From: Sphacelaria rigidula
Taxonomy: Eukaryota > Phaeophyceae > Sphacelariales
Direction: 5' to 3'
Assembly (NCBI GenBank): GCA_964200075.2
Contig: CAXNAA020000470.1
Coordinates: 1 to 21,046, forward strand
DNA length: 21,046 bases
Shown: in pieces, positions 1 through 9,400 of the stretch
How the letters are laid out: the number at the start of each line of letters is the position of its first letter
Numbering within the stretch: the first letter of the stretch is position 1
Made by a program: the position numbers and the translations under genes
The notes under the pieces: generated by a model
What the model saw: the letters and a program-made list of their open reading frames with translations, nothing else
Databases searched by the model: none
What the model was told of the DNA's origin: nothing

Positions 1-261
1 TTAATCCTCCGGGTTCTCATCCTCAATCAAAAGCACCATCCTCAACATAGATGATTGGCTGTTTAAAGCTGGCCATTATCATTATAATGGTAATAATGCT
101 CATGGTTACATGAAAAATTTGGATAATGATTTAAAGCCATTATTTACCGTTACCGGCTTTGTAAACCATCACCGGCTATGTATGCTACACCCAATCCTTG
201 AATATTGGCCCAAATTTGATGTATTTCTTGGCTCTAGTAAAGCCAAATCGCGTATGAACGT
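1..261. other. Unannotated left edge
   Basis: AT-rich sequence with short TAATGG/ATTATAATGG runs near 75-135. No gene, splice-site pair or repeat is recognised here. Confidence 0.4.
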
Positions 262-355
262 GCCTCCGGCAAGACGCCTTCAGCGGGGCCCTTCGGGGGC
301 GCCTCCGCCGGGGTCCCCTCTGCCGGGGGAGGCTTTTTGGCTCGCGGCTGCGCCG
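262..355. repeat. GC-rich cluster with short palindromes
   Basis: About 95 bases of very GC-rich DNA in an AT-rich surround. It contains repeated GCCTCCGCCGGGG/CTGCCGGGGGAGGC blocks and small stem-loops such as GGGGCCCTTCGGGGGC and GGGGTCCCC. It looks like the mobile GC clusters known in some organelle genomes. No coding role is apparent. Confidence 0.4.
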
Positions 356-478
356 CTCGATGACCAAACCATCATGTACCATTTAACTGGTTAATGAGTG
401 CGCTACGCGTAACCATTCAACTGATTGGTGGTTGAGCAAACCATTTCCGAGCTCTAGTTTTCTGTTGTAGCTTGACAC

Positions 479-625
479 TGAGGCCCTTGATATCCCTGAG
501 TAGGATATTCACGTGTAGCTGTCAACACACGCCAGTGATGGAGGCAAAGAAAAGCACACGCGGAATGAAAAATTGGCCGAGTTGAAGCGAATGATACAAG
601 CCACTCCCAATCTCACGAAAACGTT
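479..625 (+). repeat. Diverged direct repeat, copy 1
   Basis: The block beginning GAGGCCCTTGATATC and including GAGTAGGATAT, ACGTGTAGCTGT and CACACGCC recurs at 1167. Copy 1 has about 22 extra bases before AATTGG. It ends in an inverted copy of a motif (GTTTTCGTGAGATTGGGAGT) found again at 1042 and 1349. Confidence 0.6.
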
Positions 626-1166
626 GTTTATATTCTCTTGTGTTCCCGTGTTTTTTCCGGCGAGTGATGCTAGGGTAGCCTACACAAACATTTTCCGAGG
701 TTAGAATAATTGTGAGGAGCCCTTCATCTCATCCAAAATACCACTTGCAAAATATGAGTACGCCAGGATTACTCATCCAGTGTTCTAGGGATATCCCGAA
801 TGAATTTGCAAACGGGAATGCCCTCACCCATATTCTTGTGCATCTAGAATCACAAGGAGCCCCTGCACCAGACAGGATTTTGCGCAAAGCGTACACGCCT
901 AAAATACCGTAGCATTGCTCCGGCCATCTTCATGTTTTTTCATGCCCCTCGTTTTTGCGGACGATGCATGGTGGCATGGCGGAAATAATTTCAAGTTGGT
1001 ATGTTTCGGTGTGCGATCTCCTTGGGGGAAAAGTAAATATGTTTTCGTGAGATTGAGAGTAGAAGATATCATTGAGAGCAAAAAGCGGTCAATCAATGGA
1101 TTAATAGTTGAAGTTCCGAAACGCCCCTCGACGAGGCCCGACAAGCTTTCCGTAGTAGCTCGCCTC

Positions 1167-1290
1167 TGAAGCCCTAGATATCACTGAGTAGGATATCGAC
1201 GTGTAGCTGTAAGCACACGCCAATCTTACAGGCAAATTGGTGAAGCTAAGGCGAATGTCAACGCAAAATCTCAACTAACGCGCTCCTCTC
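1167..1290 (+). repeat. Diverged direct repeat, copy 2
   Basis: Second copy of the block at 479: GAAGCCCTAGATATC, GAGTAGGATAT, ACGTGTAGCTGT, CACACGCC, then AATTGG and GCGAATG in the same order. Start-to-start spacing is about 690 bp. Identity looks about 75-80 percent by eye, so the duplication is old. Confidence 0.6.
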
Positions 1291-1370
1291 AGTCTCAGCA
1301 CAGCACTGTTGGGTGTGCTTTCTCGCGTACTACGTACTCATAATGAGGTTTTCGTAAGATTGGGAGTGCA

Positions 1371-3589
1371 GCTTACAACTGAAAATCAGCTTCTATTGAA
1401 ACGACGCCCGTTTTCCTATGTTCCATTCATGGACCAAATAGTGACGAGAAAAAATCAGGAACGATCCGTTTAGTTGAACCAAGAATAGTAAGAAGGGGAA
1501 TGAGCATATCGATCGTCCAAACATTCCTCTCATTAACCCGCTTCTGGAACGTTGTTAGCAAGGTCAGGATTACACATTCCAGACTTGATGACATACATGC
1601 ATTCCAAAAATGTCCTTCCGATTAATACGTTGAATGCGAGTGTAGGGTATTGACTCGTTACGATGCCAAAGACTCATATATCTGAGTTTGTTTGCGTTCG
1701 GAATATGCATCCAACGATGAACTCACTGGAATATGAACCCTTTGATCGCCATGGTTAGTACTCAGGGTAACGCAGTAACTCGTCGAGTGAACGTGATGCC
1801 GATTCCACAAGGATCTGAAAAGCTGACTGTCAATCGAATGCAATATTCTCGATCTCACGAAAACCTGGGATCATGCATTTGAGTTTCATCGTCCACTCTC
1901 TTTCACAACATATGTTATAGCACATGTTTTAACTCAACAGCCATGGGTGTTGTGTAAGTACACCGCTGCCAAGTGCCGTCCGCACTCCACCACCAAATGC
2001 GCGCAACATTGCACCATTCTTTTTTTATGTTCCTATTTGACCGCTGCAGCGTACCTGTGCATTTATCCTGCACATTTATGTGAGATACAGTAGCTACGAC
2101 TCGAGTAGCTCCATATACATTAACTGACGGTGGATCGCCACGACACATCTGAGCACACACACCGCACAAAGCACGAATATCGCGGCGAAATCCACCAAAA
2201 AGCACAAGCTCACGACAACCACAGGCCCATACTCAAAATCAGGTTAACACCAAACATTGCGCATCATGTTCGCACTTGCGCTTGCCCCGAACAATAGTGC
2301 GATAGCCAAAGAAATAACAGCATGGGAAATAGGCCTGCAAAGACACCCTGACACAAGCCAGGACGATTCAAATACTCAATACTCCAAAACCCTGACTAGC
2401 ACAGCGCTACTGAGACATATTGCCTGCCAGGTTGTGCAGCATCAAGTAATCCAGTACAACCGAATTAGACCGAACGACCTTACGCACTTTGCACTTTTTC
2501 ACCCGAACCGTGGGCCAACAAAGAAACTATCGTAGCCCCACGGCATCGAGATGGAACAAAAAACAAGGGCGCACGCCTTGTTACTTCACGAGCACGATGG
2601 GAATTATTGACTCAGGTATCCGACAGACCAGACCATCCACAACAGCAGATCGGATACTTCACGCATCAAATTTGCTCCGTCCAGTACAGATGAATCCCCA
2701 CCCCCACCGCCACGACACCGAAACATCGAAACACATATTAGGAACAATTTCAAGACATCGTGATGTGATTGCCACCTCTATATGAGCCGACCCGCTTACT
2801 CATGACCCGGGCTCGTCAACTCAGACCGTCATCCCCCGACCCTGTCATCCTCCAGTCCCCAGCCCGGGCTATGGACATGCTCCTCACCCTTGGTGTTGGC
2901 ACCCAAAGTCCACATTTTGTCGGTCCATTCCTCGTCCCGAACCCGGCACCTGCAACACTCACCAACTCCGAGTCCACGTGGCCCGCCCACACGCTCCGTA
3001 AACCCTACACCGAGTGATAAGATGTGACCTACACGCCCTTTGTCCTGGGTAAGATAGCCCGCACCCATCGTCCAGAAGTACTGCTTGTAACAACGGGAGA
3101 CAATCTTTGGAACATGTCAACTACACCCGCATAAGTTGCCACGAAATAGATAACCGGGCTTGTTCTTCATCTACACTTGGCGAAGATACCTCGCTTGTGC
3201 TCGGCCTAGCACAGGTCACACATGTACTGTGTAATGCCCGACAGGGCGTTAATCAATCCACGGCCGATTGGATCATGACAATTATCACAATAGGAAATAC
3301 CTTGCGACCTTGCACGCGCGAAGCGTTGAATGCTTCGCGTTTTGTTCATGCACCAATGCAGTGCAACTTGTACTGTTTAGTGTATGATAATATATATCCC
3401 ACGCACGGTTTAGACAAGAGACTTTTTACTTATAGACAAGACTCGTACCCTAACGACGAAATCTATCAATAACCAGCTTGCAAGTCACAATAGACAACTA
3501 AAGCACACACGGTGTTTCTAGACCACCTCATGTACTGCGTGCCCCAAGTAAGCATGGTCCTAAACAATCAAACAATCACAATCCTCAAC
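1371..3589. other. Gene-poor, CA-rich stretch
   Basis: No gene is recognised. From about 1900 to 3480 the plus strand is visibly enriched in A and C. The longest open stretch is on the minus strand at about 1915-2240 (includes RRDIRALCGVCAQMCRGD); it lacks a family match I can name and its upstream frame is broken by stops. A reading frame at 3107-3472 on the plus strand is likewise unrecognised. A degraded retroelement is possible but unproven. Confidence 0.35.
3317..3339. repeat. Perfect 8-bp hairpin, CGCGAAGC
   Basis: CGCGAAGC and GCTTCGCG flank a 7-nt loop and are followed by a T-rich run. It is too short to assign a role. Confidence 0.45.
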
Positions 3590-3594
3590 CAGAG

Positions 3595-3872
3595 GAAAAG
3601 CTTCGACACATCGGACAGATCATGATCTGCCTGAAACAACCAATCAAAGAAGACTCTTGGATCTGTTGGCCCAAAAACACGAAATATTTGATCCCGAGAC
3701 CAGGAAAGCCAAAACGCGATCTTTGCGCTACTCGGCGTGCTCGTCGTCCGGCGCTGTAAGGAGCAAACATAGAACAGGGGGGCCACATGATCTGGACCGT
3801 GATCCGGATCAGCATACTGAGAACAAGTAATTTTGAGACGGATCACGATCTGTCCGACGTGTGCAAGCTTCC
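3595..3872. mobile_element. Inverted-repeat element, about 280 bp
   Basis: The left arm (AAGCTTCGACACATCGGACA at about 3599 and onward) and the right arm (3834-3872, read in reverse) share about 39 positions with roughly 80 percent identity, including CGGACAGATC and GTGATC/ATGATC. Length, terminal inverted repeats and lack of coding capacity fit an old MITE-like element. Confidence 0.5.
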
Positions 3873-3891
3873 ACTAGAGATAAGCTTGCAC
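3861..3891. repeat. Perfect 10-bp hairpin at end of the inverted-repeat element
   Basis: GTGCAAGCTT and AAGCTTGCAC flank an 11-nt loop. The loop contains the TAG proposed as the stop of the minus-strand model at 3874. Confidence 0.6.
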
Positions 3892-4203
3892 TTCAGCCAA
3901 CACTGCCACTCGGCTCATGTATCTGCTGCAACGCCAACGAACCGAGCAAGACGCACGGCAGCACCAGATTGTCCACCTGTCCACACAAGGTATGGCGTAT
4001 AACGTATGAGGTGTAGCCCAAGCCAACCGATGGTCAGCGAGGGTAACAGGAGAGCACAGTGCACGAGGGGTCACGGGGCAGCACTAAGAAATGACATCAG
4101 CTCAACAAACAGAAGTCAACGGATACATACCTCGTGTCAAGCACGAACTGGATGAGCTTTTTCTGGGACAGTGTACACTTTCCATCAAACTCAGGCCAAG
4201 CGG
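3874..4203 (-). CDS. Possible last two exons of an unknown gene
   Basis: I do not recognise this protein. Penultimate exon 4131-4203: acceptor ttaaaccgcggcag with an upstream T/C tract, entry in phase 1, reading AWPEFDGKCTLSQKKLIQFV then LDT, leaving in phase 2 at GAG followed by GTATGT. Last exon 3874-3925: acceptor ggcgttgcag, phase 2, reading RYMSRVAVLAEVQAYL then TAG. The 205-bp intron and both phases agree, and codons look protein-like, but I could not find the preceding exons through the MITE cluster at 4405-5173. The stop codon lies in the loop of a perfect hairpin (3861-3891). An overlapping plus-strand reading frame (4091-4447) is less convincing because it runs into the MITE terminal repeat. 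Confidence 0.28.
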
Positions 4204-4404
4204 CTGCCGCGGTTTAATAATAAAGAGAAAAAATCTGCCGCTTCGCTACTCCAGCAGACACCAAATATTATTGTACATCGACGATCAGGCCGCGCAGATG
4301 AAACAAAAACCTACAGAATACAAGAAGAGAACTGCTGGCACACAAATCACCACCCCACACGCAGACTCTCTTGTAAATGATGTAGCTACGACAATTTTTC
4401 TATT

Positions 4405-4526
4405 ACCCCTTTTGGAACCCATGGACGATTTTTGCTTTTGTGAATAGGCATCTTTTGGACTTGAAAATGAGTGAAAATGATGCTGATTCACAAAATCAAA
4501 AATCGTCAATGGGTTCCAAAAGGGTT
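4405..4526. mobile_element. MITE-like element, copy 1
   Basis: Terminal inverted repeats of about 45 bp begin (A)CCCCTTTTGGAACCCATG and run through a GACGATTTTTG block to GTGAAT. The right end is the reverse complement with only a few mismatches. The core holds GAAAATGATGCTGATTCAC, shared with three other copies. There is no coding capacity. I cannot see a clean target-site duplication. Confidence 0.72.
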
Positions 4527-4530
4527 GATC

Positions 4531-4820
4531 AAGGCGTATAATGGTGCTGATGATAAAATTTCGGAACAGTATTCCGCACGATGTGCAAGCGTTTTCCCCG
4601 CGTCGGCAAAGGCGAGGGTGGCCAGTCAGCCGCACAACAGCAATCGACTGCAGATCCTCCGACTGCACCCAGGCATGTTTACGTAGCCAAGGACCAAAAG
4701 TCTGAGGGCTACCTCCACCTCCCTACAGCGGTGGACCCGGGTTGCGGCAGCATGGCATGGCGACAAACCGACCTCCTCCCCCCCCCCGCGCCTTATTCGT
4801 AGTCCTTCCTGCCTTGACGC
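4531..4820. other. GC-rich spacer between MITE copies
   Basis: This is higher in GC than the elements on either side. Minus-strand frames look partly protein-like (for example SIAVVRLTGHPRLCRRGENA near 4570-4640) but no consistent splice-site pair joins them to the exons at 3874-4203. I make no gene call. Confidence 0.25.
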
Positions 4821-4824
4821 GGAT

Positions 4825-4948
4825 AACCCTTTTGGAACCCGAAGACGATTTTTTTTTTTGTGAACTAGCATCATTTACATTCATTTTCAAGTCAAAATTA
4901 TGCCGATTCACAAAAAAAAAAATCGGCAATGGGTTCCCAAAGGGTTAA
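4825..4948. mobile_element. MITE-like element, copy 2
   Basis: It begins AACCCTTTTGGAACCCGAAG and ends with the reverse complement, GGGTTCCCAAAGGGTT. Long T and A runs sit inside the arms, and the core ATGCCGATTCACAA matches the other copies. Length 124 bp. Both ends are flanked by TAA/TTAA-like bases. Confidence 0.72.
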
Positions 4949-4997
4949 CATCGGTATCGCCTTATCGCGAGTTTAGGTATAAAGCAAGTCTCGCCCC

Positions 4998-5173
4998 AAC
5001 CCTTTTGGGACCGGGCCCTCACTAACCAGGGGTGTAGCCCTTTGACTGCGGGCGGTGGTCCATCTGTTAAACGGCATCAATTTTATCCGTTTTTCAAGTG
5101 AAAATGATGCCGATTCACAATGGGTACTCATCCCTGGTTAGTGTGCCGTAAGTGGTCCGGTCCCAAAAGGATT
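4998..5173. mobile_element. MITE-like element, copy 3 (longer variant)
   Basis: The ends are AACCCTTTTGGGACCGG and CCGGTCCCAAAAGGATT. A second inverted pair, CTAACCAGGG/CCCTGGTTAG, lies inside. It shares the core TTCAAGTGAAAATGATGCCG with copies 1 and 2 and GGTCCATCTG with copy 4, but carries about 50 extra bases. Confidence 0.68.
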
Positions 5174-5764
5174 GACACGGGGTTTCGGACCATGGACGCA
5201 AATGCGAGTTACGGTATTTACCCGACATACGGGATTCGGGTGTGTGAACGACCAAGCAGAGCCTTGCTAATCCAGCGTAGCATGCTGTTGTGTTTGCTTA
5301 ATAAGGTCGTTCCTGTGTGCCGTGCAGTTACCAGTTGTATCTCCTGCTCCACTAGACTTTTTTGGGGGGGCGCGGAGAGATGAGCGTTTTTTCAAACCGC
5401 CCGCAGGGACAGCACAGCGAGATATTTCCGAGATATTCCAAAAATAAAAAGGTTTGACAATGATCATGATGTCATCAATTTCCTTCGACATAAAATAGTC
5501 ATCACCCGTGGAGTGGTTCGTTTCATTTCATTTTATTTTCGCCCATCACAATGAACGTTTGATCCCAGCGTTAGGGGATCGGGAGATACTAGCATCCGTT
5601 CCTTTTTCCGAAAAAAATAGTCATTGCTGCAGTGAATGCCGAACGACTTACGGGCTGACCGCTCCTGTGGGGGGGTCCTACGATCGAACAGCCTCAGGTT
5701 GTGACTCTTCGGTATTCTTGCTTGATTGAACCCATCCTTTTCGTTTTTGTCAAGGAACAATTTT
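5174..5764. other. Intergenic stretch between MITE cluster and DOLK 3' side
   Basis: No gene is recognised. It contains a short G-run near 5364, a minus-strand AATAAA at about 5530, and AT-rich segments. A minus-strand reading frame at 5267-5491 was considered as a DOLK C-terminal exon and rejected. Confidence 0.3.
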
Positions 5765-5844
5765 TTTCGTTTCCACCTGCTCATTGCGCTAGAGCCGAAA
5801 AAGTGTGTTTTTTGGACCAGCGACGGTCAATAACACCCCCAGAT
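5765..5844 (+). repeat. Duplicated block downstream of DOLK, copy 1
   Basis: CTGCTCATTGCGCT, GCCGAAAAA, TTGGACCA, GACGGTCA and ACACCCCC occur in the same order as at 6092-6172, with moderate divergence. Confidence 0.6.
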
Positions 5845-6091
5845 AAAGTGGGTTTCTATTCCGTATTAACCCGACAGCAGCAACTTCGGGATTGTGTCAT
5901 GAGCATGACCTATCTCTTCATCAACAGCTACCGACCCTAGCTCTTCAGAAGTGCTTACGCAAGAATACTCTGCGAGAAAACATAAAAATAAAAACCACCT
6001 ACGGAAATTGCTCACCTGAGTCGTATATAGTACAAGACCGTGAACCAATCCCGATCGTTTCATGAGCAAATTACAGACTAATGCATTTCTT

Positions 6092-6172
6092 TACTTTTTC
6101 CTGCTCATTGCGCTCAAGGCGAAAAATAAATACGAATTGGACCAACAACCGTCAGTCACACCCCCTGTCAAC
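6092..6172 (+). repeat. Duplicated block overlapping DOLK stop, copy 2
   Basis: Second copy of the block at 5765. It covers the DOLK stop codon (6168-6170) and the first bases of the 3' untranslated region. A minus-strand TGTAA lies at 6069-6073, about 95 bases past the stop, and could serve as a polyadenylation signal, but this is weak. Confidence 0.6.
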
Positions 6173-6488
6173 TTTCGCACTTGGTAAAAAGCATGAAAAA
6201 AATCACGAACAGTACTATGCCACCGTGATACGCTTCTTTCACCTGACTCGTGAATGCCTCCGCCAAGCTCGCCAGCGCCACAGGCCAAGCCACACCGGCG
6301 CAATATTTCCACCAGCTCCAGTCACCCCCGTCCCACTTACCACTGGTGGAAGATCCCTTGCTGGTTGCGAAAGAAGCACACACAACGAGAGCCAAAAGGG
6401 AGCTCAAGAAAACAGCTGCTGATCCCTCCAGCGTTCGCCTTGAGCTAGGCCACCGGTGCTGTCCCAGGCTGGAGCCTATCACAGCGCC
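6168..6488 (-). CDS. DOLK: DOLK exon 9 (last): CTP-binding motif and C-terminus
   Basis: The exon starts after acceptor tttcag in phase 0 and reads GAVIGSSLGQHRWPSSRRTLEGS, which continues the GVGD motif of exon 8 with exactly the spacing of human DOLK. RWP plus RRTLEGS corresponds to the conserved cytosolic CTP-binding region. Further on come a hydrophobic stretch, WKYCAGVAWPVALASLAEAF, and the family landmark AEAFTSQ (human EAYTTQ). Reading straight on gives a final hydrophobic helix (GIVLFVIFFMLF) and a TGA at 6168-6170, the right length for the family C-terminus. A GTGAAA donor lies directly after TSQ (6242), but no downstream exon with the expected Asp-Asn motif was found, so read-through is preferred. 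Confidence 0.85.
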   Translation of the reverse strand, partial: GAVIGSSLGQHRWPSSRRTLEGSAAVFLSSLLALVVCASFATSKGSSTSGKWDGGDWSWWKYCAGVAWPVALASLAEAFTSQVKEAYHGGIVLFVIFFMLFTKCES

Positions 6489-9400
6489 CTGAAACCGGGA
6501 CGGACAAAACGGCTTTGTGTCAAAAATACCTCAATGAAAGAAAAATGACAAAGGGGGGGAAGAGTCATTCGTTTCTTTCCCAGGGCGAATATAGTACTGT
6601 ACCTAAATAGCTAGCCATCGGGGCTGAATTTAGTCAAAGAAATGAAAGAAAAGATGCACGGACGAAACATGGTATCGGCTCATCATGGAACGGACAGTCT
6701 TTCACCGCTCTCGCGGTCAACGAAATTCAGTACGCAACAAACCGAGGAACGCACGAACATAATCGGAGGGTGTACTCATGATCTTCCATGCCGTAGTCAT
6801 ACGGCCGTTGACCTCGCATCCCTACAAAGCCAGGACGGAGCAGGTCGGGTTTTCGCCGGACCAGGCTCGCAATCGATCACCAAGCGCGAAGCGCCGTGAT
6901 GTGTTCGGCGAGTCGCATGAAGGGTAATCGGGGGCGGGGGAGGGGGGACCAGATTTTTCACGAAGAAACATAGCTTTGTTCGTCCAAGGGTTTGGTGTGA
7001 GTTGTATGAGTGGTATGAATGTCTGGTTGCACATGAAAGCACAAGGCACGATGTCCCGGCACAAGTGCGATGGCTCACCATCGCATCCCCTACCCCCACA
7101 ATGATAACGCCTGCGTAGGGTAGAATACCCGCATGTTCCACGAGTCTGCGATCGCAATAAAGGCAACAAAATCGACACGATAACGGGCGATGGTGGGTGC
7201 AATACAACGATCATGAGTGCAAGCGAGCAAGCACAAGGGCATGCACCATCAATGCATCAATACATCAATACATCAATACATCAACAACACCCATGGATTG
7301 TGACGGTGACAACATAATACGTGCACCTAGAAGACCTCGTCAACGAAGTCACGCACAACGCATGGGTGCAGAAAGTATTTCTCTATTCAGACAAACTAGT
7401 GCTAGACTCATGTCTCATGTGTCATGTGTCATGCGGCATCCCAGCAGCACGCAAAGCCGTAGACAGCCGTGACATGCGTCAAGAGGCGAAAAACAGATTG
7501 CAATAAACCCAAGGCATGTACTTCGTGGAGATGCTCAACACAATAACAGCACACACATCTATTGACAGTGCGACCATGCAGGAGTGCTTACTGCTGGATG
7601 GTGCCTCATGTCTAGTAGTGCACAATCCATGTCACAATGAATGTTCAATGTTCCAAAGGGGATACTTTCGTTGATGTGCTTGGGAATTCAAAACCAGAAT
7701 TCAGCAAAGAACGATGCGAATTCCAGCATAACAATTCTAAATTGCAGCGGATTATTTCAGAGCGCAGGATGTCGAGAGTCAAGAGGTTCTTTTCACAACA
7801 CCCCGAGAGCGCTTCACTTCTGCATGAACATAAAATCAGGATCAGAATGAAGTCAAAATGAACTCGAAATCAAAATCGAAGTCATGATAAAATCGAAATC
7901 GAAATCGGACATGATAATCAAAATTCTGAAATATGAAATTGAAAACTGAGAAAAAATCAAAATCAAAATCGGACATGAAAATCAAAATCGGACATGAAAA
8001 TCAAAATCGGACATGAAAATCGAAATACTGAAATCTGAAATTGAAAACTGAGAAAAATCAAAATCAAAGTCAAAATCAACATCAAAATCGTGTATGATCG
8101 AGCCGTACAGCAAGAAAAGAGAAGCATAAGCTCACCCGGACGCCCAGATCGGAATCGCGCACCCCAGCACCAAAAACAAGTGCGTCACAACCAGACAACC
8201 CCCGTCCCGCGCATCCAGAAACAGCGAGAAATATCTATTCAACGGACCCGCCAGGGGCGGACAGGCCGCGCATCGCAAGTACTCCGCGACCAGCAGTGCC
8301 CCCATCGCGGTGCCGAGGGCGAGAGACAAGAATTCCGGCTGTGCGATGCGATGGGGCAGGGTAAGGAAGCAGCACGGGAAGTATGCGGTGGGGTTGTGAG
8401 GTTCTGCGCGAGAAAGGTGGGGAGAACGCTCTGAAGCCAATGAACTACATAACCACAATTGATGACTGGTAGTGATTGTGAAAGGATGAGCGAAGCACCG
8501 TCCCTGGCCCGCATCAACTCTCCAGGAGGCATGGCCATCGGGTGCTTGCTCACCATAGTTTTTGGGACGAAACAGCAGTAGCAGCAGTAGCAACAACTAC
8601 AGCAGCAACAGCAGGAGCAACATCAACAAAGTGACAGGGCGCCTACCACACGAATTCACACCTCTTCTTCCTCACCTCTAGGGCAAGAGCCGGGAGAAAC
8701 ATCACCGTAGCCAAAGCATGAAAAACTTTCCTTGACTGGACGTTGCTCAGGCCGAAGCGCTCAGCCAGCATCGGAACGGCAGGAACCACGCCCGCGAGTA
8801 CAAGTAGCCACCCCGCTACCAGCAGGGGACGAGAAAGCGAAAGCCCCGGCGAATCAACACTACCTGTATCCCTGTCTCCTTCCCCAACCTCCGCGTTCGT
8901 CTCTTCCGGAAGGGAAAAAAACATCCGCTGAAATAGCATAGACGCTCCCGCGGAAAAAGACAATTCCGAACGATTGACCGTCGGGTTGTGAACCAAAACT
9001 ATTTCCGCCTCATCGTTCCCGTTCGCCTCGAGGGAGTAGGCAAATGACGGCTGTCTTTCGGGAACCGATAGCCCCAGGGCGTAGAGCACGGCCCAGGTCA
9101 CCGGATTCGAGCCGAGCAACGGCGTTGTCCATCTCTCTAACCAGCCTGCGGTGCCGGTTATAACAACGCCGTACGTCACCATGTCTCCGAGAACGTCTGA
9201 CGACCATGCTGAACCGGAACACAGTGATACGCCCAGGATAAGAAGGGGCATGAAAGCGGGAATGGGGAGGGGTTCGAGGGGTGCGTCACGAAGCATGAAA
9301 ACTAGCTTAGTACCAACTAGGTAAGTGTAAGTGTTTTCGTGTACCCCTATGGCTGTCCAGTCACACTCAAGTCCGCCACACCCCAGTTGGGGGGATGTGT

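Noticed and set aside
1915-2240. Minus-strand open frame with Cys-rich GVCAQMCRGD as a retroelement gag fragment
   Set aside because: No zinc-knuckle spacing, no neighbouring polymerase or integrase motifs, and stops close upstream.
4091-4447. Plus-strand 118-codon frame MTSAQQTEVNGY...
   Set aside because: It ends inside the terminal repeat of MITE copy 1, and the opposite strand offers splice-consistent exons over the same bases.
5400-5480. Minus-strand EIDDIMIIVKPFYFW as DOLK C-terminal exon
   Set aside because: The acceptor would be AAG with no pyrimidine tract, and the Pro spacing does not match the family. Read-through of exon 9 gives a better C-terminus.
5971-6017. Minus-strand GTGAGC...TTTTCTCGCAG pair as an intron below DOLK
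   Set aside because: The splice-like pair is real in sequence, but the intron would be 47 bp and no open frame connects it to exon 9. At most it is a 3' untranslated-region intron.
7248-7285. CRISPR-like array
   Set aside because: An 8-bp tandem repeat without spacers, in a eukaryotic intron.
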